Assembly (NCBI GenBank): GCA_015662405.1
Contig: DQUE01000085.1
Location: 1-8,706, forward strand
Source: Sulfurimonas autotrophica
Lineage (GTDB): Bacteria > Campylobacterota > Campylobacteria > Campylobacterales > Sulfurimonadaceae
DNA length: 8,706 nt
Direction of reading: 5' to 3'
The translations under genes were made by a program, and so were the position numbers. A model generated the notes under the pieces. The model was not told the origin of the DNA. It searched no databases and was given only the letters and a program-made list of their open reading frames with translations. Numbering within the stretch: position 1 is the first letter of the stretch; every line of letters starts with the position of its first letter. Shown one piece after another: positions 1-5,398 of the stretch.

Positions 1-720
1 AAAATAGTTATAGTTATTGCGGAAGTGAGGCGTAAAAGCAACATCAGGTACGATGGGGCCTACAAACTGCTTAAAGCCTATTTTTTTATTGGCACTTTTT
101 ATTGCTTTTGTAATGATAAGCTCTTCTTGTCCCAAAACACCATTATCACCTGCATGGGGGTTCAGACCAAGTACAGCTATGGGGCTTTTGTTAATGCTGT
201 TATGCATATCCAAAAAGAATTGTTTTAGCTTTTTATATTTGATGTTTTTTGCAACATCTTTAAGCGGAATATGCTCTGTAAAAAGTGCAACATACATCTT
301 TTTACAACCAAGCATCATGATAGCTTCTTTGTTAAAATGTTTACGCAGGAGATCAGTATGTCCTTTGTACTCTAGTCCTGCTTGCATCCAAGCCTCTTTA
401 TGTATAGGAAGTGTCACAACAGCTTGTGCTTTTTTCTCTTCACACAAATGGAGTGCAGCCATAAAAGAGTTATAAGCGTATAAACCACTTTTTGCATCTA
501 TTTTTGCTGGTTGTATTGTAAACTCACCACTAACTTCATAAAGCTCTAAATCTTCAGGTACTCTTACATGTAACAAGGTTGCGGCTTTTTGTAGTAGTGC
601 TTTATTGATGCAGTAGAGGGGGCGACATTTTTTCGTAATCTCTTTATGCGCTTTGAGTGCTATCTCAATTCCGACACCGTTTAAATCCCCGATGCTTATG
701 GCTATAGTTGGTTTATTCAT
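1..720 (-). CDS. pdxA: 4-hydroxythreonine-4-phosphate dehydrogenase PdxA, 3' end beyond window
   Basis: PdxA oxidises 4-phosphohydroxy-L-threonine with NAD; the product loses CO2 to give the 3-amino-1-hydroxyacetone phosphate that PdxJ uses to make pyridoxine 5'-phosphate (cytoplasmic vitamin B6 synthesis). Reading the minus strand from the ATG at 720 gives 240 open residues up to the window edge; the family is usually a little over 300, so about a fifth is missing. Visible family motifs are SIGDLNGVGIEI (residues 9-20), TLPIHKEA (103-110), GHTDLL (120-125), FTEHIPL (147-153), LNPHAGDNG (186-194) and GPIVPDVAF (221-229). By comparison with E. coli PdxA, H150 and H189 are likely metal ligands and H121-T122 likely contact substrate; the third metal histidine lies off the edge. 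The start overlaps the pdxJ stop as ATGA (717-720), and no Shine-Dalgarno sequence precedes it, so translation probably depends on coupling to pdxJ. Identification is firm. Confidence 0.96.
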   Translation of the reverse strand, partial: MNKPTIAISIGDLNGVGIEIALKAHKEITKKCRPLYCINKALLQKAATLLHVRVPEDLELYEVSGEFTIQPAKIDAKSGLYAYNSFMAALHLCEEKKAQAVVTLPIHKEAWMQAGLEYKGHTDLLRKHFNKEAIMMLGCKKMYVALFTEHIPLKDVAKNIKYKKLKQFFLDMHNSINKSPIAVLGLNPHAGDNGVLGQEELIITKAIKSANKKIGFKQFVGPIVPDVAFTPHFRNNYNYF

Positions 721-1508
721 GAGGATGTGAGACTTTTCATCTCTTTTATGGCTTCACGCAAACCTGTAAAAAGACTGCGAGCTATAATGCTTTGTCCTAT
801 GTTTAACTCGATAATCTCTTCTATTTGTACAATTTGACCTACATTGTGATAGTTGAGTCCATGACCTGCTGCTACTTCAAGACCGAGTTGTTTTGCATGT
901 CTTGCTGAGAGTTTTAGTTGCTCTAATGCATTTTCGAGTCTGTCACTGAGTTCATAGCGAGGAAGATTGAGCTCTTTGAGAGCATGATTTGACTTTGGCA
1001 AAGAGGAGTTGAGCATTGCAAAAAGGTTGGCAAAAAGACCGGTATGGAGCTCAACCATTTCGGCTCCGAGTTTTTTTGCTTGCTCCATAGCTTGTATGGT
1101 TGGGTCAACAAAGAGTGAAACAGGAATGAGCCCATCATGGAGTTGTTCTATTGCATAAGCGATCTCATTTTCATAAGTAAAGAGATCAAGCCCACCCTCT
1201 GTGGTCACTTCCTCTCTTTTTTCTGGAACTAAAGTAGCACGATGAGGCTGTACACTGCTGACAATATCGAGTATATTTTTATCGATAGAGCACTCTAAAT
1301 TTACAGGAACTTTTGAAAATTGCAAAATATTTTTTACATCAATATCTTGAATATGTCTTCTATCTTCCCTTAAGTGTATAGTAATTTGATCGGCTCCACT
1401 CTCACAAGCGATATAAAGTGCTTGCAAAATATCTGGGTCATTTACCTTTCTTGCTTCTCTTAAAACTGCTACATGGTCTATATTGACACCAAGTTTTATC
1501 TGTTTCAT
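717..1508 (-). CDS. pdxJ: Pyridoxine 5'-phosphate synthase PdxJ
   Basis: PdxJ condenses 1-deoxy-D-xylulose 5-phosphate with 3-amino-1-hydroxyacetone phosphate to form pyridoxine 5'-phosphate, the step after PdxA in the DXP-dependent B6 pathway (cytoplasmic TIM barrel, octameric in E. coli). The 263-residue product begins with the signature LGVNIDHVAVLR (6-17), followed by GADQITIHLREDRRHI (39-54), NLECSI around E73, AGHGLNYHNV around H216, and the phosphate-binding end NIGQSIIARSLF. H46, E73 and H216 match the family's catalytic histidine, glutamate and histidine. It is about 20 residues longer than E. coli PdxJ, with the extra sequence in the stretch LNSSLPKSNHALKELNLPR and what follows, as I expect for Campylobacterota. 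Its ATG overlaps the upstream acyltransferase stop as ATGA (1505-1508), and its own stop overlaps pdxA in the same way. Only a weak purine stretch precedes the start, so coupling is likely. Confidence 0.98.
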   Translation of the reverse strand: MKQIKLGVNIDHVAVLREARKVNDPDILQALYIACESGADQITIHLREDRRHIQDIDVKNILQFSKVPVNLECSIDKNILDIVSSVQPHRATLVPEKREEVTTEGGLDLFTYENEIAYAIEQLHDGLIPVSLFVDPTIQAMEQAKKLGAEMVELHTGLFANLFAMLNSSLPKSNHALKELNLPRYELSDRLENALEQLKLSARHAKQLGLEVAAGHGLNYHNVGQIVQIEEIIELNIGQSIIARSLFTGLREAIKEMKSLTSS

Positions 1509-2212
1509 GCTTTTTTCTCTTTTACTGATTTATAAAATGTAAGATATTTTTCTTCTAAATTCTCATAATTAGTTATCTCTCCTACATGTACTTCAACACT
1601 ATAGGGTTCTTTATAGGGAGCCTCTTTAAATACTTTTTCAAGTGTGTCGTTTATGTAAATGGGAACAATATCAAGATTGTTTGCCTTTGCTATTTTTTCA
1701 GCACCACTTTGAAATTTTTTAATACCCTCACCACCATATCGTTCTCCTTCAGGAAAAATATAGATATTGAAATCATCTACTGTTGCTAGCGTTCTTTTTA
1801 TTGATTTGAAAAATCGCACTAAGCCTTTTTTATTTTCCAAATCAACTGGAATAGATCCACTGTATTGAAAAAATTTTCCATATATTGGGTCATCAAAAAG
1901 TTCTTGTTTTGCTATCCATGCACCACTTTTGTTGTATCTTGAAAAAATATTTTCCATAACAAGTATATCTAGTAAAGAGCGGTGATTTATTGCATAAAGA
2001 ATTCTGTTTTTTTTTGGAATTTTACCAACAAGTTTTACCTTGATATGTAAAAAATCCAAAACTTTATTGGAATACTCTTGGCGAGCATGTGAGAGTTCTT
2101 GATAGGCATACTTTTGAGTAATAAAAGGATGAAAATAGATCTGTTTGAAAATTTTTATATATTTCCAACCAAGTACTATCATAAATAGAAATTTTTTCAA
2201 CTCTTTTAGCAT
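1505..2212 (-). CDS. PlsC-like 1-acyl-sn-glycerol-3-phosphate acyltransferase family protein
   Basis: A 235-residue member of the PlsC/LPLAT family, which transfers an acyl chain from acyl-ACP or acyl-CoA to lysophosphatidic acid or related glycerolipids at the inner face of the cytoplasmic membrane. The catalytic HX4D motif is NHRSLLD (H77, D82). Block II is GSIPVDLEN (119-127), block III is FPEGERYG (153-160), in which the usual Thr of FPEGTR is Glu, and block IV is IVPIYIND (182-189). The N-terminus (about 1-30) is hydrophobic and basic, consistent with membrane association rather than a cleaved signal. The ATG at 2212 has a good ribosome site, AGAGAGGG, six bases upstream. It starts 26 bp after the polyphosphate kinase gene and overlaps pdxJ by 4 bp, so it sits mid-operon. 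Whether it is the main phosphatidic-acid-forming enzyme or a paralogue with another acceptor cannot be told from this window. Confidence 0.88.
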   Translation of the reverse strand: MLKELKKFLFMIVLGWKYIKIFKQIYFHPFITQKYAYQELSHARQEYSNKVLDFLHIKVKLVGKIPKKNRILYAINHRSLLDILVMENIFSRYNKSGAWIAKQELFDDPIYGKFFQYSGSIPVDLENKKGLVRFFKSIKRTLATVDDFNIYIFPEGERYGGEGIKKFQSGAEKIAKANNLDIVPIYINDTLEKVFKEAPYKEPYSVEVHVGEITNYENLEEKYLTFYKSVKEKKA

Positions 2213-2238
2213 TACAAACCCTCTCTTTGAAGCATTAT

Positions 2239-3180
2239 TTAAGCATCACTCTTTTTCAGTGTCATTTCTGTTTCCATCAGTTTAATTTCATCATTTGCAA
2301 AAATTCGTATCTCATCATCTGCTTTGAGTCTCTTTTTTGAAATTTTATTTGGATAATCAAAATGATTTAAAATATGCTTGATGGTATTTATACGGGCTTT
2401 TTTCTTGTTGTCTGATCGGATGATTGTCCATGGAGCATGTTCTGTATGAGAGGCTAAGAGCATAGAGTATTTCGCTATGGTGTATTTGTCCCAAAGATCT
2501 TGGGATTTTTCATCTACTGGGGAGAGTTTATACTGTTTTAGTGGATCCGTTCTTCTTTTGTCAAAACGTCTTTTTTGTTCGGCTTTTGAAACAGAAAAGT
2601 AGAATTTAAAAATTTTTATATTGGAGTTGACAAGCATTTTTTCAAACTCTGGCACTTCATGTAAAAACTCTTTGTGCTCCTCTTGTGTACAAAATCCCAT
2701 AACTGGTTCAACCCCTGCACGGTTGTAGTAGCTTCTATCAAAAAGAACAATCTCACCAGCAGAAGGCAAGTGCTGTACATAACGTTGAAAGTACCACTGT
2801 GTTGTCTCTTTATCACTCGGTTTATCAAGTGCAACAACTCTTGCTCCACGAGGATTGAGATGCTCTGTAATTCTCTTAATGGTACCACCTTTTCCTGCAG
2901 CATCACGCCCCTCAAAAATCATTAAAACTTTTTGCCCTGTCTCTTTGACATGATTTTGCATTTTTAAAAGCTCAATTTGCAGATCTTTAAGCTCATCTTC
3001 ATAATGGAGCGTCTCCTCCTTTACCCAGACTGCTACTCGTTTTTTATGAGGATCTTTGCCTCTTTTATCTTTCATATGATTTTTTTTACTCTTCTCTTTT
3101 CTTCTTTCGTCATGCACAATCTCTTCTAAATTACTACCGTCTGTTATTTCATCATTAAGTATATCTCTTTCTCGTCCCAT
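2239..3180 (-). CDS. ppk2: Polyphosphate kinase 2 family protein (PPK2, class I-like)
   Basis: PPK2 enzymes move phosphate between inorganic polyphosphate and nucleotides, mostly making GTP/ATP from GDP/ADP plus polyP, in the cytosol. The 313-residue protein has a P-loop FEGRDAAGKGGTIKRI (89-104, K97), a substrate-contact segment HLNPRGARVVALDKP (107-121), and a Walker B region LFDRSYYNRAGVEPVMGF (146-163, D148-R149). A lid segment RRTDPLKQYKLSPVDEKS (209-226) follows, then the C-terminal APWTIIRSDNKKKARIN (249-265). The single P-loop domain and GRDAAGKGG form fit class I; residue pattern alone does not fix ADP versus AMP or GDP preference. The first 50 residues are an extension lacking those motifs: an acidic start followed by a very basic stretch, roughly 26-48. 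The ATG at 3180 has a near-perfect AGGAGGA four bases upstream. It lies 56 bp after the YyaL-type gene and 26 bp before the acyltransferase gene. Confidence 0.95.
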   Translation of the reverse strand: MGRERDILNDEITDGSNLEEIVHDERRKEKSKKNHMKDKRGKDPHKKRVAVWVKEETLHYEDELKDLQIELLKMQNHVKETGQKVLMIFEGRDAAGKGGTIKRITEHLNPRGARVVALDKPSDKETTQWYFQRYVQHLPSAGEIVLFDRSYYNRAGVEPVMGFCTQEEHKEFLHEVPEFEKMLVNSNIKIFKFYFSVSKAEQKRRFDKRRTDPLKQYKLSPVDEKSQDLWDKYTIAKYSMLLASHTEHAPWTIIRSDNKKKARINTIKHILNHFDYPNKISKKRLKADDEIRIFANDEIKLMETEMTLKKSDA

Positions 3181-3236
3181 CTATTCCTCCTGTTATGGTC
3201 TAACACTTACTTATGTAGATTATAAACCAATTTAGA

Positions 3237-4670
3237 TTAAAAAGAGTTTGTAATGAAAGAGTTTATCTCTTCAATGTTATTTGTATGGGCAAAACAGCTT
3301 TTATCTCCACATAGCAAGAAACCATCTTCTTGGTTTGCTTTGAATTGCACAAAAGGATATTGTATTTTTGCAAGTTCATAAGCATAATTATTGATATTTT
3401 GCAGATCTGTTTTTATAACTCTATCTCCTTTTATATATCGGATTGTCTGTGTCAGCATATATGGATAGTAAATTGGCTTACGTCCAAGTTCATAGGAGTT
3501 ATACTCCATAGTTTTAAATGCAAAATGTATGTACTTTTCATCTTCAAGAACTGTTCCAAGTGTTATGAGTGCATCTATCATAATACTGACACAACTTGTA
3601 TAGGTTGTGTCAGTTATTTCAGCTTTTAGAGCAAAGTCACCACTACTAAAGTTCCACATACCTTTGTCGTAAAACTCTTCTAGTGCTTTGTTGACAAAAC
3701 GCTGTGCATGAATGAGATAGAGCTCATTTTGTGTATATTTAAAGGCTGTAAGCAGGGCTTGAGAAAGAAAAGCATAATCTTCTAAAAAGGCTTCTACTTT
3801 TGGTTTTTTGTGTATAAGTGTAGTATGATACAGCTTAGAGTCCACAAAGAGTGTTTCAAGAAGTTTATCAAGGCTTTTTATGGCTTTTTCTTTGTATTTT
3901 TTGTCAACTGCACCAAGCTTAAAGAGGGAGTTGATCATCATACTCGACCAAGAAGTCTGTACCTTTTTGTCTATAAACGGGTAGTTTCGTTTCTGTCTTA
4001 TTGTTTGTAACAGTATCTTTACATCACTAAACCACTCAGGAGTATCTCCTTCAAAATGAATAATATTTTTGCCTTCAAAATTACCGCGATGTGTAACACT
4101 CATTGTTTGACACATCTCTTTTGCATTTGTATAGCCATTTTGAGTAAGTAGTGTATATACCTCATCATAGCTATATACAAAATATGCTCCTTCTAAGCCA
4201 TCACTATCTGCATCACTTGCACTATAAAAAAGATCATCTTCACTCATATAGTTATACCAAAAGTCTGCCACCTCTTTTGCTACCTTTAGATATTTTTCCT
4301 CTTGATAAACTAAGTAGGCTTCTGTGTATACTCCACACAAGAGCGCATTATCATAAAGCATTTTTTCAAAATGCGGAACAAGCCATTTTTCATCTACACT
4401 GTATCGGCAAAAACCACCATCTACAAGATCATATATACCGCCTTTTGTCATATTTGCAAGTGTATGTGTTATCATCTCTTTGGCACTTGCATCATTATAA
4501 ATTCTCTCAATAACAAGCAGGGCATAAAGCGTTGATACATGCGGGAATTTTGGCTTATTTGAAAAACCTCCATTTTTTGCATCATAATTGTTTTTAGCTT
4601 GGAGTAGAAAGTTTTTGTAAAACTCTGCTTTTAATACTGTTGCTTCTTTTGGATGCTCTTGTTTTTTCAA
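3237..4670 (-). CDS. C-terminal fragment: six-hairpin glycosidase-like domain of YyaL/DUF255 protein
   Basis: A 477-residue frame whose only available start, a TTG at 4670, is not preceded by a convincing ribosome site, and whose frame continues upstream with family-like sequence. I read it as the rest of the gene above and not an independent gene. Conserved blocks are GGFSNKPKFPH (34-44), GGIYDLVDGGFCRYSVDEKW (77-96), VPHFEKMLYDNALL (98-111), SASDADSDGLEGAYFVY (150-166), VQTSWSSMMINS, and EAFLEDYAFL. These match the (alpha/alpha)6 barrel region that follows the thioredoxin domain in this family and resembles N-acylglucosamine epimerase and cellobiose-epimerase folds; no catalytic activity can be claimed. 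The C-terminus has CGDKSCFAHTNN. The TAA stop at 3239-3237 lies 56 bp before the PPK2 start, so co-transcription with the downstream genes is likely. Confidence 0.85.
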   Translation of the reverse strand: MKKQEHPKEATVLKAEFYKNFLLQAKNNYDAKNGGFSNKPKFPHVSTLYALLVIERIYNDASAKEMITHTLANMTKGGIYDLVDGGFCRYSVDEKWLVPHFEKMLYDNALLCGVYTEAYLVYQEEKYLKVAKEVADFWYNYMSEDDLFYSASDADSDGLEGAYFVYSYDEVYTLLTQNGYTNAKEMCQTMSVTHRGNFEGKNIIHFEGDTPEWFSDVKILLQTIRQKRNYPFIDKKVQTSWSSMMINSLFKLGAVDKKYKEKAIKSLDKLLETLFVDSKLYHTTLIHKKPKVEAFLEDYAFLSQALLTAFKYTQNELYLIHAQRFVNKALEEFYDKGMWNFSSGDFALKAEITDTTYTSCVSIMIDALITLGTVLEDEKYIHFAFKTMEYNSYELGRKPIYYPYMLTQTIRYIKGDRVIKTDLQNINNYAYELAKIQYPFVQFKANQEDGFLLCGDKSCFAHTNNIEEINSFITNSF

Positions 4671-4678
4671 AAACTTCT

Positions 4679-5167
4679 CTATCTTTGCAGCATTTTCAAA
4701 AGCTTTGGATCCATGGCTTTTACTTTTGTTGCTATGATTTGTGTGATCTCTTTAAAACCCATTCCTTCTATGCTACCTGAATGTGATTCGGGCGGTATAT
4801 ATGTTCCTGCGTAAAAAGGTTTGTTTTGTGGGGTACAAAAGATACTTGTTGGCCATCCTCCTGTACGGTTATTGAGCAGTCTATAGACCTTTTGATAGTA
4901 TTTATCTATATCAGGACGCTCTTCTCTATCTACTTTTATAGCAATAAAATTTTCATTTAGTATTTTGGCGCACTCTTGATTTTGAAAAACTTTCTCTTCC
5001 ATGACATGGCACCAGTGGCAAGAACTGTAGCCGATACTTATAAAAATCGCTTTGTTTTCAGCTTCTGCCTTTTGAAAAGCCTCATCACACCATGGCCACC
5101 AATCAACAGGATTGTCCTTGTGTTGCTGTAGGTAAGGAGAATCTTCATTTGCTAATCTATTTGACAT
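4679..5167 (-). CDS. N-terminal fragment: thioredoxin-like domain of YyaL/DUF255 protein
   Basis: This 162-residue frame is the amino-terminal third of the family. It opens with MSNRLANEDSPYLQQHKDNP and VDWWPW, the characteristic NxLxxExSPYLxQHxxNPVDW block. A thioredoxin-fold domain follows, with the redox-type motif SSCHWCHVME (C50 and C53), then KVDREERPDID (78-88), GGWPTSIF (103-110) and FYAGTYIPP (118-126). The biological role of the family is poorly known; the human relative is called spermatogenesis-associated protein 20, and bacterial members are annotated as thioredoxin-domain proteins. There is no signal peptide, so it is probably cytoplasmic. The ATG at 5167 follows AAAAGG with nine bases between. 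Residues after K150 are out of frame and not family sequence. It is the first gene of the minus-strand block, so the promoter must lie in the 5168-5398 spacer or further up. Confidence 0.85.
   Translation of the reverse strand: MSNRLANEDSPYLQQHKDNPVDWWPWCDEAFQKAEAENKAIFISIGYSSCHWCHVMEEKVFQNQECAKILNENFIAIKVDREERPDIDKYYQKVYRLLNNRTGGWPTSIFCTPQNKPFYAGTYIPPESHSGSIEGMGFKEITQIIATKVKAMDPKLLKMLQR
4718..4721 (-). other. Inferred frameshift site (AAAA run on coding strand)
   Basis: One base appears to be missing from this homopolymer in the YyaL-type gene: with five A residues the frame becomes GTA AAA AGC CAT, restoring the whole protein. The run is one arm of a small imperfect hairpin (AAAAGC at 4698-4703 and GCTTTT at 4716-4721 on the plus strand), which encloses the palindrome TGGATCCA. 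Confidence 0.75.
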
Positions 5168-5273
5168 AATTTATAACCTTTTGTATTTTCTAAGGTAGAG
5201 TATGAAAAAAGGGCTGATTTTTTGCTTAATATTTTATCGCTATTTTTTAATCTCAGATAGACGCAAAAGGAGG

Positions 5274-5279
5274 TATAAT
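5274..5279 (+). promoter_or_regulatory. Candidate -10 box for the sensor kinase gene
   Basis: A consensus TATAAT preceded by GG sits 120 bases before the kinase start. No good -35 is found at 16-18 bases upstream (the region reads TCTCAG), but poorly defined -35 boxes are usual in Campylobacterota. If used, transcription would start near 5286 and give a leader of about 113 bases that includes the small frame and the hairpin. A second, weaker hexamer TATGAT follows at 5284-5289. The TATAAT directly abuts AAGGAGG (5267-5273), which looks like a ribosome site, so the two readings of this spot compete. Confidence 0.4.
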
Positions 5280-5329
5280 CTGCTATGATTTTAGACGTAT
5301 AAAAAAATAGTTTGAAAAAGAGTGATACA

Positions 5330-5392
5330 ATGAAAAAAATTTATATAAATTATACAAGGAAATTTAGAAACTGTTGTACAGTTTCTAAATGA
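5330..5392 (+). CDS. Possible 20-codon leader frame upstream of the sensor kinase
   Basis: ATG at 5330 opens a frame of 20 codons ending in TGA at 5390-5392, six bases before the kinase ATG. The peptide is basic, starts MKKIYINY, and contains a Cys-Cys pair near its end. The preceding bases (AAAAAGAGTGATACA) offer only a weak purine ribosome site. The frame runs through the whole left arm, loop and nearly all the right arm of the inverted repeat at 5362-5390, so its translation would keep the hairpin open. It could be a regulatory leader peptide or chance; nothing shows that it is expressed. Confidence 0.2.
   Translation: MKKIYINYTRKFRNCCTVSK
5362..5390 (+). promoter_or_regulatory. Perfect 13-bp inverted repeat (stem-loop or operator) before the kinase start
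   Basis: The arms ATTTAGAAACTGT (5362-5374) and ACAGTTTCTAAAT (5378-5390) pair without mismatch around a TGT loop. The right arm ends eight bases before the kinase ATG at 5399. There is no T-run after it, so it is not a classical terminator. AAGGAA, a Shine-Dalgarno-like sequence, lies at 5356-5361, immediately before the left arm, while none lies between the right arm and the ATG. Folding would bring AAGGAA to about eight or nine bases from the start codon. As DNA, the same near-palindrome of 29 bp could be the operator of a dimeric repressor; it also overlaps the upstream side of the candidate minus-strand -10 box at 5354-5349. Confidence 0.75.
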
Positions 5393-5398
5393 TAAATC

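Larger units (their letters stand above)
3237..5167 (-). pseudogene. YyaL/SSP411-type thioredoxin-domain protein (DUF255), split by a one-base frameshift
   Basis: The two adjacent reading frames listed below (5167-4679 and 4670-3237) are parts of one gene. The first frame matches the family up to K150 (codon at 4720-4718) and then runs through about twelve unrelated codons to a TAG at 4681-4679. The other frame, read upstream of its first listed codon, gives SHGSKAFENAAKIEKFLKKQ, a typical linker leading into the second domain. Adding one A (a T on the plus strand) to the four-base run at 4718-4721 joins ...IATKVK directly to SHGSKAFE... and yields one open frame of about 643 residues, which is the usual length of this family. 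The lesion may be a real mutation or a homopolymer base-calling error; no other disruption is visible and both halves are well conserved, which favours an error or a very recent mutation. Confidence 0.85.
5168..5398. promoter_or_regulatory. Divergent intergenic spacer between YyaL-type gene and sensor kinase
   Basis: This 231-bp AT-rich region must hold the start signals for the minus-strand block and probably those of the kinase. On the minus strand the clearest -10-like hexamer is TATAAT at 5354-5349, without a recognisable -35; it would give an untranslated leader of about 175 bases. On the plus strand there is a TATAAT at 5274-5279, two possible mini-frames, and a strong hairpin next to the kinase start; these are listed separately. 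No homologue of a larger gene is visible on either strand. Confidence 0.6.

Noticed and set aside
25..475. Plus-strand open frames of 67 and 140 codons over the first 475 bases
   Set aside because: They lie antisense to pdxA, whose minus-strand frame shows clear family motifs through the same bases; their translations resemble no protein family and they lack ribosome sites.
4151..4513. Plus-strand open frame of 120 codons rich in His and Leu
   Set aside because: Antisense shadow of the conserved VPHFEKMLYDNA and DADSDG region of the YyaL-type gene; composition is a by-product of that coding strand.
3237..4670. The 477-residue frame as an independent gene starting at TTG
   Set aside because: The frame continues upstream with family-like linker sequence, the TTG lacks a ribosome site, and joining it to the preceding frame by one base gives the normal full-length protein.
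4679..4721. Programmed -1 frameshifting at the AAAA run
   Set aside because: The direction fits a -1 slip (GTA AAA then AGC), but there is no proper slippery heptamer and only a weak nearby hairpin that itself includes the run; members of this family are normally made without frameshifting, so an indel or sequencing error is simpler.
5362..5390. The inverted repeat before the kinase as an intrinsic terminator
   Set aside because: No run of T follows the right arm on the plus strand, and the stem contains only a few G-C pairs; its place directly before a start codon suits translation or operator roles better.
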